This document shows, one piece after another, positions 18,568 through 25,639 of a DNA stretch of 64,000 nt; position 1 is the first letter of the stretch, and every line of letters starts with the position of its first letter. Position numbers and translations under genes: made by a program. Source of the stretch: JAKFDI01 sp044508835 (GTDB lineage Bacteria; Pseudomonadota; Gammaproteobacteria; Burkholderiales; Burkholderiaceae_C); assembly GCA_044508835.1 (NCBI GenBank), contig JBIQHD010000004.1, forward strand, positions 1 through 64,000, read 5' to 3'. The notes beneath the pieces were generated by a model. It searched no databases. It saw nothing but the letters and a program-made list of their open reading frames with translations, and had not been told where the DNA came from.

Positions 18568-18897
18568 GTGAAGCGAGCCAGACCGCCGCTGGTGCAAGGC
18601 CCGAAAGGGCGCACTGGAGGAAGGTCCGGACTGCACAGGGCGGCGTAGCAGCTAACGGCTGTCCACCGTGAGGTGAGGATCAGAGCAACAGAGACGAGCC
18701 GATTCAGTTCGGGTGAAACGGGCAATCTCTACGCGCAGCAACACCAAATAGGCCAGCGTCGATGTGGCTCCGCGGAGCTGGCGGGTAGGTGGCATCGAGC
18801 CGTGCGAGCGATCCACGGCCCAGAGGAATGGCGGTCACGGCGGGCGCTTCGAAAGAAGGGGCCGCCGCACAGAATCCGGCCTATCGGCTCGCTTCAC
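18568..18897 (+). ncRNA. rnpB: RNase P RNA (bacterial class A)
   Basis: Catalytic RNA of RNase P, which matures tRNA 5' ends. The terminal helix is explicit: GTGAAGCGAGCC at 18568-18579 pairs with GGCTCGCTTCAC at 18886-18897. Conserved blocks are present: GGAGGAAGGTCCGGACT after the first stem, GGGTGAAACGGGCAATCTC in the middle, CAGAGGAATGGC and the 3' ACAGAATCCGGCCTA. The length of about 330 bases is normal for the type. No protein gene is credible across it. Confidence 0.95.
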
Positions 18898-18907
18898 ACT
18901 TTATCGG

Positions 18908-18923
18908 CCGCGCCCGGGCGCGG
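18908..18923 (+). terminator. possible rnpB terminator hairpin
   Basis: Perfect 16-base palindrome CCGCGCCCGGGCGCGG starting 10 bases after the RNase P RNA. There is no T-run, so an intrinsic terminator is only possible. Confidence 0.3.
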
Positions 18924-18970
18924 CGCGGGGCCCCATGCGCCTGCTCACGGCAGGCCCAAGGGGGCGTCGC

Positions 18971-18976
18971 TACACT
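18971..18976 (+). promoter_or_regulatory. -10 box of the Bcr/CflA gene
   Basis: TACACT about 20 bases before the ATG at 18996, predicting a leader of about 12-13 bases without a clear ribosome site. -35 not evident. Confidence 0.4.
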
Positions 18977-18995
18977 GCCGGGTTTTCCCCGACGC

Positions 18996-20201
18996 ATGAA
19001 CCCCGACGCCCACACCCTCTGGCGCGCCCCGCGCTGGGCCTTCGCCGTGCTGCTGGCCTGCCTGGGCATGCTCGGGCCGTTCGCGATCGACACCTACCTG
19101 CCGGCGTTCGCCGGCATCGCGCAGTCGACCGGCGCCACGCCGGTGCAGATGCAGCAGACGCTGTCGGCCTACCTGTTCGGCTTCGCGGTGATGAACCTGT
19201 TCCACGGCGCGCTGTCCGACAGCTTCGGGCGGCGGCCGGTGGTGCTGTCGGGCGTGGCGCTGTTCACGCTGGCGTCGGTGGGCTGCGCGCTGTCGCAGAC
19301 GATCGGCCAGCTGGTGTTCTTCCGCGCCGTGCAGGGCATCTCGGCCGGCGCGGGCATCGTGGTCTCGCGCGCCGTCATCCGCGACATGTTCGCGCCCGCC
19401 GACGCGCAGCGCGTGATGTCGCAGGTGACCATCTACTTCGGCGTGGCGCCGGCGGTGGCGCCGATGATCGGCGGCTTCCTGTTCGTGCATGCCGACTGGC
19501 ACTCGATCTTCTGGCTGCTGGCCGTGCTCGGCGCGGCGCTGTGGGTGGCGAACTGGCGGCTGCTGCCGGAGACGCTGCACCTGTCGCACCGCCAGCCCTT
19601 CCACGTGCGCAGCCTGATGCGCGGGTACTGGTCGCTTGGTTCCAGCCCGCGCTTCCTGATGCTGGTCGTGGCCAGCGGCATCCCGTTCAACGGCATGTTC
19701 CTGTACGTGCTGTCGGCGCCGGTGTTCCTCGGCGAGCACCTCGGCCTGGCGCCGGGGCACTTCTTCTGGTTCTTCCTGCTCAACATCGGCGGGATCATGG
19801 GCGGGGCGTGGCTGTCGGGGCGGCTGGCCGGGAAGATCAAGCCGCGGCACCAGATCCGCCACGGCTTCGTGATCATGCTGCTGGTGTCGCTGCTCAACGT
19901 GGCGCTGAACTTCGCCTTCGTGCCGCAGTACTGGTGGGCGATGGTGCCGATCGCGGTGTTCTCGTTCGGCTGGGCGCTGATGGTGCCGGTGGTCACGCTG
20001 ATGGTGCTCGACCTCGTGCCCGAGCGGCGCGGCATGGCCTCGTCGTTCCAGGCCTGCATCGGCAGCCTCGCCAACGGCGTGGTCGCCGGCGTCGTCGCGC
20101 CGCTGGTGATGCATTCCACCCGCGCGCTGGCGCTGATGTCGCTGGCGATGATGGGCGTGGGCATGCTCGCCTGGCTCTGGGTGAAGCCGCGGCTGCAGTG
20201 A
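18996..20201 (+). CDS. Bcr/CflA-type drug efflux MFS transporter
   Basis: 401-residue major facilitator with 12 predicted helices. Motif A-like segment HGALSDSFGRRPVVLSG lies between helices 2 and 3. LGPFAIDTYLPAF in helix 1 and RAVQGISAGAGIVVSRAVIRD in the helix 4 region are characteristic of the Bcr/CflA drug:proton antiporters. Start chosen at 18996 because upstream codons fall within or next to rnpB. The substrate is unknown. Confidence 0.92.
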   Translation: MNPDAHTLWRAPRWAFAVLLACLGMLGPFAIDTYLPAFAGIAQSTGATPVQMQQTLSAYLFGFAVMNLFHGALSDSFGRRPVVLSGVALFTLASVGCALSQTIGQLVFFRAVQGISAGAGIVVSRAVIRDMFAPADAQRVMSQVTIYFGVAPAVAPMIGGFLFVHADWHSIFWLLAVLGAALWVANWRLLPETLHLSHRQPFHVRSLMRGYWSLGSSPRFLMLVVASGIPFNGMFLYVLSAPVFLGEHLGLAPGHFFWFFLLNIGGIMGGAWLSGRLAGKIKPRHQIRHGFVIMLLVSLLNVALNFAFVPQYWWAMVPIAVFSFGWALMVPVVTLMVLDLVPERRGMASSFQACIGSLANGVVAGVVAPLVMHSTRALALMSLAMMGVGMLAWLWVKPRLQ

Positions 20202-20218
20202 ACGCCGGGCGCGCGGCC

Positions 20219-20224
20219 TACACT
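20219..20224 (+). promoter_or_regulatory. -10 box of the NnrU-family gene
   Basis: TACACT just after the efflux-gene stop. A GAAGGAG ribosome site follows at about 20252-20258, before the ATG at 20269, giving a conventional leader. Confidence 0.4.
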
Positions 20225-20268
20225 GGCCGCCGCCGTCTCCCGCCCCGGGGGCGAAGGAGCGCTTCATC

Positions 20269-20838
20269 ATGCTGTGGCTGGTTCTCGGTCTGATCGTCTT
20301 TCTCGGCATCCATTCGGTGTCCATCGTCGCCCCGGGCTGGCGCGACGCGCAGCATGCGCGCCTGGGCGACGGGCCGTGGAAGGGCCTGTACGCGGTGATC
20401 GCGGCCGTGGGCTTCGTGCTGATCGTCGTCGGCTACGGCGCGGCGCGGCAGTCGCCGGTGGTGCTCTACAGCCCGCCGCTGGCCCTGCGGCACCTGGCGC
20501 TGCTGCTGCTCCTGCCGGTGTTCCCGCTGCTGCTGGCGGCCTACCTGCCGGGGCGCATCCAGCGCGCCGCGAAGCACCCGATGCTGCTGGCCACCAAGCT
20601 GTGGGCCACCGCGCACCTGCTGGCCAACGGCACCCTGGCCGACGTGCTGCTGTTCGGCGGGTTCCTCGCCTGGGCCGTGGCCGACCGCATCTCGCTGAAG
20701 CGGCGCGCGCCGCGGCCGGTGCCCGGCGCGCCGCCGCGCCCGGTGAACGACGCCATGGCCGTGGCGGGCGGCCTGGTGCTGTTCGTCGTGTTCTACCTCT
20801 GGCTGCACCAGTGGCTGATCGGGGTGTCGCCGCGCTGA
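20269..20838 (+). CDS. NnrU family membrane protein
   Basis: 189-residue integral membrane protein with about five hydrophobic helices. It opens MLWLVLGLIVFLGIHSVSIV; KHPMLLATKLWATAHLLANGTLADVLLFGGFL is the family's conserved centre with paired histidines. NnrU was first described beside nitric-oxide/nitrite reductase regulation in denitrifiers; its biochemical role is not settled. It precedes a hemerythrin gene, which fits a link to NO or O2 but does not prove one. Confidence 0.88.
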   Translation: MLWLVLGLIVFLGIHSVSIVAPGWRDAQHARLGDGPWKGLYAVIAAVGFVLIVVGYGAARQSPVVLYSPPLALRHLALLLLLPVFPLLLAAYLPGRIQRAAKHPMLLATKLWATAHLLANGTLADVLLFGGFLAWAVADRISLKRRAPRPVPGAPPRPVNDAMAVAGGLVLFVVFYLWLHQWLIGVSPR

Positions 20839-20894
20839 GACGGGAATGGCGCTTGCCGCATGGCTGGATCACCTCAACGCCAGGAGCCGCCGCC

Positions 20895-21476
20895 ATGACC
20901 CTGCTGAGCAAGCTGTCGCCGAGCATCACCGCGATGATCCGCACGGACCATTCCCACGTGCTGACGGCATTCCACAAGTACCACGCCGACCTGTCGCCCG
21001 CGATGAAGGAAGGGCTGGTGCGCCACGTCTGCCTCGCGCTGGAAGTGCATGCCCAGCTGGAGGAGGAAATCTTCTACCCCGCGATGGAAGCCGTCGGCGC
21101 CGACAGCACGGTCACCGAAAAAAGCATTCCGGAACACGCCGAGATGCGCCGCCTGATCGGCATTCTTCGCGAGCTGGAACCCACCGACGCCACCTACGAC
21201 AGCACCTTCCACGCGCTCATGCGCGACGTGATGCACCACGTGGCCGACGAGGAAACCTCGCTGCTGCCCGCGGCCGAGCAGCTGCTGGCCGACCGCCTGC
21301 AGGTGCTGGGCGCGCAGATGACCAAGCGCCGAATGGCGCTGATGGCGCCGCACGCGGGCGAGGCGGCGGTCGACGCCGTGAAGGCCATGCCGGCCGGCAC
21401 CATGCTGATGGTCGCCGGCGCCGTGCTGGCGGGCACCTACGTCGCCAAGCGCGGCTGGGACCACCGCCACCACTGA
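20895..21476 (+). CDS. hemerythrin HHE domain protein with C-terminal membrane segment
   Basis: 193-residue protein. The four-helix hemerythrin-like cation-binding domain shows its di-iron ligands in RTDHSHVL, LEVHAQLEEEIFYPAM, EHAEMRRL and MHHVADEETSLLPAAE. A hydrophobic segment near the C-terminus (TMLMVAGAVLAGTYVA) followed by KRGWDHRHH could anchor it in the membrane. Such proteins bind O2 or NO or store iron. A conventional start follows CAGGAG. The G17 tract begins 19 bases past the stop. Confidence 0.88.
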   Translation: MTLLSKLSPSITAMIRTDHSHVLTAFHKYHADLSPAMKEGLVRHVCLALEVHAQLEEEIFYPAMEAVGADSTVTEKSIPEHAEMRRLIGILRELEPTDATYDSTFHALMRDVMHHVADEETSLLPAAEQLLADRLQVLGAQMTKRRMALMAPHAGEAAVDAVKAMPAGTMLMVAGAVLAGTYVAKRGWDHRHH

Positions 21477-21495
21477 GCGCCGCCCCCGCCCCTGC

Positions 21496-21512
21496 GGGGG
21501 GGGGGGGGGGGG
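21496..21512. repeat. 17-base poly-G tract
   Basis: Uninterrupted run of 17 G bases, preceded by a C-rich stretch it can pair with, in the 181-base gap before the diguanylate cyclase gene. The rest of the gap holds GC-rich inverted repeats and no clear promoter. Confidence 0.9.
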
Positions 21513-21657
21513 CCGGTTCGTGCGATAGGCCACGCGACGGGGCGCCGGCCGGCGGGCCGGTGGGCGAAAGGCCTGCTGCCGCGCCGGCGCCGGCCGATAA
21601 CCTGGCGGAAGCCGGCGTTTCCGCCGGCCGGCCCGGCCGTCGGGCCGGGTTCCCGGC

Positions 21658-23544
21658 ATGCCCATTCGTTCCACACCGCGCGCGTCCTGGCTGCTGCTGT
21701 TGCTCGGCTGGCTCGCGCTCGCCTGGCCCTGCGGCGCCGCAGCGTCGCCCCGGCCGGTGGTGCTGGACGACCCGCGCGGCGCGGTGGTGCGCCACGGCGT
21801 CGAGCTGCTGGTCGAGGAGGCCGGCCAGCCCCTCACGCGCGAGCAGGTGAGCGACCCGGCGCTCGCCGCCCGCTGGCGCGCGCATGGCAAGGGGCGCATC
21901 AACCTGCCCACCGAGATCCATCCGATCTGGATCCGGTTCGAGGTCGAGAACCGCACCGAGCGCAACGACTGGCTGCTCGCCGTCGAATGGCCCATGCTGC
22001 GCGGCGTGGCCTTGCACGCCTACGACCCGCAGGCGCGGCGCTGGTCGGAGCCTGCCCGCGCCGAGCTGGGCCGCGGCATGCAGGACCCGGCGTTCGCCTT
22101 CGCGCTGGACGCGCCCGCCGGCCGCACCGTCACCGTGCTGCTGCGCGTGGTGCCGGTCAGCTCGGCCCTGGTGCCGCTGGTCATCCGCGACGCCGCCGGC
22201 TGGCGCGCCGAGCGCTACGACCGCGCGGTGCTCACCGGCGTGCTGTTCGGCGTGCTCGTGGTGATGCTGCTCTACAACGCCAGCCTGCAGTGGTTCACCG
22301 GCGACCGCAGCTACGCCTACTACACCGCCTACCTGCTGGCCGTCATCGCCTACGAGCTGGTGACCACGGGCTACGGGCCGCTCTACGTCTGGGGCGACGC
22401 CGTCTGGATGAACACCCACGGCTACGGCGTGACGGCCTGCCTGTGCTTCCTGTTCGCCTCGCTCTTCTTCCGCCGGTTCCTCGACCTGAAGCACTGCGGC
22501 CTGCCGCACCTGCTGCACATGAACACGGCCTTCGTCGGCTTCTGGTCCGTCGCGCTGCCGTGGGCGCTGGCGCCGTCGTGGCACTTCTTCGCCGCCGTGG
22601 CGCTGGTGGGCATGGTGAGCGGCTTCGTCGCCCTGTACAGCTCGCTGCGGCTGATGTGGCGGGGCAACGTGTCGGCGCGCTACTTCACGCTGGCGTGGTC
22701 GGCGCTGGTGCTGGGCACTCTCGCGATGCTGCTGTCCGTCATGGGCGTCACCGAGGGCAACCTGCTGGCCGACCACGGCCAGCACATCGGCTTCGTGCTC
22801 GAGACGGTGCTGCTGTCGGTGGCGCTGGCCGAGCGCATCCGGCGCGAGCGCCTGTCGAGGGAGCAGGCCCAGCGGCAGACGCTGCAGCTCACGCAGAGCC
22901 TGCAGGCCGAGCGCGAGCAGAAGATCCACGCGCAGGCCCAGGCGCTGGCTGCGCAGCAGCGCGCCAACGAGGCGCTGGAGCAGCGCGTGCTGGCGCGCAC
23001 CGCCGAGCTGGAGCGCGCCAACGCGGAGCTCGGCCAGCTGAGCATCACCGATGCGCTCACCCGGCTGCACAACCGGCGCTACTTCGACGAGGTGCTCGCC
23101 CGCGAGATGGAGCGCTCGGGGCGCACCGGCGAGCCGCTCGCGCTGCTGCTGGCCGACATCGACCACTTCAAGCGGATCAACGACCGCCACGGGCACGTGG
23201 CCGGCGACGAGGGCCTGAAGCTCGTGGCCCAGGCGCTGCGCGCCAGCGCCCGCACCACCGACCTGGTGGCGCGCTACGGCGGCGAGGAGTTCGCGCTCGT
23301 GCTGCCCGCCACCGGCCCCGGCCGGGCGCTGGAGGTGGCCGAGCGCGCCCGCCGGGCGGTGGAGTCGCTGGCCTTCGTCAGCCGCGGCGAGCGCGTGCCG
23401 CTGCGCGTGAGCATCGGCGTGGCCGCCCGGGTGACCGCGCCGGGCGTCGCGGCCGATGACTACATCGCCGACGCCGACGCGGCGCTCTACCGCGCCAAGA
23501 CGGCCGGGCGCAACCGGGTGGAACTGGCCGCCGAGGCGGCCTAG
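21658..23544 (+). CDS. 7TMR-DISM membrane diguanylate cyclase
   Basis: 628-residue sensor enzyme making cyclic di-GMP. A signal peptide (to about residue 30) is followed by a periplasmic 7TMR-DISM extracellular domain (about 40-180), then seven membrane helices (about 190-390). A coiled coil rich in Gln/Glu follows (about 395-455), then a C-terminal GGDEF domain with active-site RYGGEEF (GGEEF at about 541-545) and NDRHGHVAGDEGL. No clear I-site RxxD precedes the motif. No strong ribosome site is seen at the ATG. Confidence 0.92.
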   Translation: MPIRSTPRASWLLLLLGWLALAWPCGAAASPRPVVLDDPRGAVVRHGVELLVEEAGQPLTREQVSDPALAARWRAHGKGRINLPTEIHPIWIRFEVENRTERNDWLLAVEWPMLRGVALHAYDPQARRWSEPARAELGRGMQDPAFAFALDAPAGRTVTVLLRVVPVSSALVPLVIRDAAGWRAERYDRAVLTGVLFGVLVVMLLYNASLQWFTGDRSYAYYTAYLLAVIAYELVTTGYGPLYVWGDAVWMNTHGYGVTACLCFLFASLFFRRFLDLKHCGLPHLLHMNTAFVGFWSVALPWALAPSWHFFAAVALVGMVSGFVALYSSLRLMWRGNVSARYFTLAWSALVLGTLAMLLSVMGVTEGNLLADHGQHIGFVLETVLLSVALAERIRRERLSREQAQRQTLQLTQSLQAEREQKIHAQAQALAAQQRANEALEQRVLARTAELERANAELGQLSITDALTRLHNRRYFDEVLAREMERSGRTGEPLALLLADIDHFKRINDRHGHVAGDEGLKLVAQALRASARTTDLVARYGGEEFALVLPATGPGRALEVAERARRAVESLAFVSRGERVPLRVSIGVAARVTAPGVAADDYIADADAALYRAKTAGRNRVELAAEAA

Positions 23545-23770
23545 CAGCGACCGCACGCGGTCCCCGCGGCACCGCGCCGACGCGGCCGCCTGGGCGGGCG
23601 CGCCCCGGATCAACCCGGGCAAATACGGGTGGTCAAAACCCGCAACTCCTCATGCTTGGCTTTCAAACAGTGGCGCAAGTCATTGGTTTTGAACGCTTTT
23701 CGATCCGCCTTTGTGTGTGACAAAGCGCCGCTAAGTGCTTGATTCCATTGAATTTTCTTTACAACTTCCG

Positions 23771-23799
23771 TTGACCGGCCCCAGTCCCTCGGCTACAGT
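23771..23799 (+). promoter_or_regulatory. sigma70-type promoter of the division/cell-wall cluster (Pmra)
   Basis: TTGACC at 23771-23776 and TACAGT at 23794-23799 with a 17-base spacer. The surroundings are unusually AT-rich for this genome. Predicted start near 23806, giving a leader of about 45 bases to the mraZ GTG. The whole gap 23545-23850 (306 bases) has no gene; its first part is GC-rich and unremarkable. Confidence 0.7.
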
Positions 23800-23818
23800 G
23801 CATTGAAGTGCATTTTTG

Positions 23819-23843
23819 TGGGAAAACGTGGCAAATGAGGGTG
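23819..23843 (+). promoter_or_regulatory. MraZ box (three 10-base-spaced half sites)
   Basis: TGGGA, TGGCA and GGGTG begin at 23819, 23829 and 23839, exactly 10 bases apart. This is the geometry of the MraZ operator (TGGG-type pentamers separated by five bases) known in E. coli. It lies in the transcribed leader between the promoter and the mraZ start, so self-repression by MraZ is expected. Confidence 0.65.
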
Positions 23844-23850
23844 TCGTAGC

Positions 23851-24291
23851 GTGGCAAACATCGTGTTCCAGGGGCCTGCGGCGCTGACGCTGGACGGCAA
23901 GGGGCGTCTCGCCATGCCGTCGCGCCACCGCGAGGTGCTGGCCGCGATGGGCGTCAACCAGCTCACGATCACCAAGCACCCCGAGGGCTCGCTGATGATC
24001 TTTCCGCGCCCGGCGTGGGAGGGCTTCCGCGAGCGCGTGGCGGCGCTGCCGATGTCGGCCAGCGGCTGGAAGCGGGTGTTCCTCGGCAACGCGATGGACG
24101 TCGAGATCGACGGCTCCTCGCGCGTGCTCATCGCCCCCGAACTGCGTGCCGCCGCCGGCCTCACCCGCGACGTGATGCTGCTCGGTATGGGCAGCCACTT
24201 CGAGCTGTGGGACGCCGCGCGTTACGCCGAGCACGAGGCGCGCGTGATGCAATCCGAGATGCCGGATGCGCTGAAGGACTTCAGCTTCTGA
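23851..24291 (+). CDS. mraZ: transcriptional regulator MraZ
   Basis: 146-residue DNA-binding protein with two AbrB-like MraZ (SpoVT) repeats: the first has LTLDGKGRLAMPSRHRE (about residues 12-28), the second VEIDGSSRVLIAPELR (about 86-101). It forms ring oligomers and represses the dcw cluster. Starts at GTG; the proposed operator is 8-32 bases upstream. Two bases separate it from rsmH. Confidence 0.95.
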   Translation: MANIVFQGPAALTLDGKGRLAMPSRHREVLAAMGVNQLTITKHPEGSLMIFPRPAWEGFRERVAALPMSASGWKRVFLGNAMDVEIDGSSRVLIAPELRAAAGLTRDVMLLGMGSHFELWDAARYAEHEARVMQSEMPDALKDFSF

Positions 24292-24293
24292 CG

Positions 24294-25349
24294 ATGAGCG
24301 CCCGACGCCGCCAACCTGCCGCGAGCCCGAGCGCCGGGCCGCCCCAAGCCGGGCTCGATCCCCTCGGGGGATCGCTCGCGGTATCCCGCGAGCGAGGGGC
24401 TGGCATCCTCACGCACGCGACCGTCCTACTGCACGAGGCGGTGGACGCGCTCGTGACCACGCCCGACGGCACCTACGTGGACGGCACCTTCGGCCGCGGC
24501 GGCCATTCGCGGCTGCTGCTGTCGCGGCTGTCGCCCCGGGGAAGGCTGGTGGCCGTCGACCGGGATCCACAAGCCGTCCTTGCCGCGACCTCAGGACAAA
24601 CGCGGGTCGATGACCCGCGTTTCTCCATCCATCACACCAACTTCGCCGACCTGCCGGCCGTGCTGGCGGCGCAGGGCATCGAGCGGGTCGACGGGCTGCT
24701 GCTCGACCTGGGCGTCTCGTCGCCGCAGATCGACGATCCCGCGCGCGGCTTCAGCTTCCGTTTCGACGGGCCGCTGGACATGCGCATGGACACCACCCGC
24801 GGCGAGAGCGCCGCCGAGTTCCTGGCTCGCGCCGACGAGCGCCACATCGCGGAGGTCATCAAGAACTATGGGGAAGAACGGTTTGCTCTACAGGTTGCAA
24901 AGGCGCTTGTTGCTCGGCGCGAAGGCGGGAATCCTGTTCGAACCACGCGGGAGCTTTCCGAACTCGTGGCTCGTGCGGTCAAGACCCGAGAGCCGGGCCA
25001 GGACCCTGCGACGCGCACATTTCAGGCTCTTCGGATTTTCGTCAACGCCGAGCTTGAGGAGCTCGAACAGGGACTGAAGCTCGCGCTCGGACTGCTCGCC
25101 CCCGGCGGGCGGCTGGTGGTCATCAGCTTCCACTCGCTGGAAGACCGCATCGTCAAGACCTTCATCGCGCGCGAAAGCCGTGCCGAGATCGATCGCCGCG
25201 CGCCCTTCGCGCCCGAGCGGCCGACGCGGCTGCGCGCACTCGGCCGCGTGAAGCCGGGCGAGGCGGAACTGCGCGCCAACCCGCGCGCGCGCTCGGCGGT
25301 GATGCGCGTGGCCGAGCGCACGGCCGTGCCGGCGGGAGGCGCGGCGTGA
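24294..25349 (+). CDS. rsmH: 16S rRNA (cytosine(1402)-N(4))-methyltransferase
   Basis: 351-residue methyltransferase acting on C1402 of 16S rRNA. The conserved body starts only at residue 41 (HATVLLHEAVDAL). SAM motif DGTFGRGGHS is followed by LDLGVSSPQIDDPARGFSFR and VISFHSLEDRIVK. The first about 40 residues are a repeat-derived extension (family B). Codons at about 24860-25060 use CTA, GTT, GCA, CGA, ACA and ATT, unlike the flanking GC-ending codons, although the protein is conserved there. A perfect 11-base inverted repeat sits at 24598-24622. It overlaps ftsL (GTGA). Confidence 0.94.
   Translation: MSARRRQPAASPSAGPPQAGLDPLGGSLAVSRERGAGILTHATVLLHEAVDALVTTPDGTYVDGTFGRGGHSRLLLSRLSPRGRLVAVDRDPQAVLAATSGQTRVDDPRFSIHHTNFADLPAVLAAQGIERVDGLLLDLGVSSPQIDDPARGFSFRFDGPLDMRMDTTRGESAAEFLARADERHIAEVIKNYGEERFALQVAKALVARREGGNPVRTTRELSELVARAVKTREPGQDPATRTFQALRIFVNAELEELEQGLKLALGLLAPGGRLVVISFHSLEDRIVKTFIARESRAEIDRRAPFAPERPTRLRALGRVKPGEAELRANPRARSAVMRVAERTAVPAGGAA
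24317..24398 (+). repeat. repeat, family B, inside the 5' end of rsmH
   Basis: GCCGGGCCGCCCCAAGCCGG, then the palindrome GATCCCCTCGGGGGATC (24357-24373), then a 10-base stem TCGCTCGCGG / CCGCGAGCGA (24372-24395, sharing its first two bases with that palindrome). It matches the layout of the gltJ-gltK element in the other orientation. It is translated as part of the non-conserved RsmH N-terminus. Confidence 0.65.
24598..24622. repeat. perfect inverted repeat within rsmH
   Basis: AAACGCGGGTC / GACCCGCGTTT, 11-base arms around a GAT loop. It ends in TTT on the plus strand, so as RNA it would form a terminator-like hairpin inside the coding region. No function is known. Confidence 0.7.
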
Positions 25350-25639
25350 CGCGGCTGAACGTCATCCTGCTGCTGGCGCTGCTGGTGAGCAGCGGCTACC
25401 TCGTGCGCGTGTCCTACGACGGGCGGCGCCTGTATGGCGAGCTCGACCGCGCGCGCAACGAGCAGCACCGCCTCGAGGTCGAGCACGAGCGCCTGTCGGC
25501 CGAGCGCCAGACCCAGGCCACGCCGCTGCGCGTGGAGCGCACCGCGCGCGACCGCCTCGCCATGCGCAGTGCCACGCCGGCGATCACGCAGTACGTGACC
25601 TATGGCCCCGCTGCCGGGGCTTCGGGGGTGCGGCCGTGA
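25346..25639 (+). CDS. ftsL: cell division protein FtsL
   Basis: 97-residue bitopic division protein. One membrane helix (about residues 4-20, VILLLALLVSSGYLVRV) is followed by a periplasmic coiled coil (GELDRARNEQHRLEVEHERL). Part of the FtsQLB/FtsWI activation complex. GTG start overlaps the rsmH stop and its own stop overlaps the ftsI GTG. Confidence 0.9.
   Translation: MTRLNVILLLALLVSSGYLVRVSYDGRRLYGELDRARNEQHRLEVEHERLSAERQTQATPLRVERTARDRLAMRSATPAITQYVTYGPAAGASGVRP

Noticed and set aside
18673..18999. Open frame across the rnpB region
   Set aside because: The sequence is accounted for by the RNase P RNA secondary structure and conserved blocks; the translation has no recognisable protein features.
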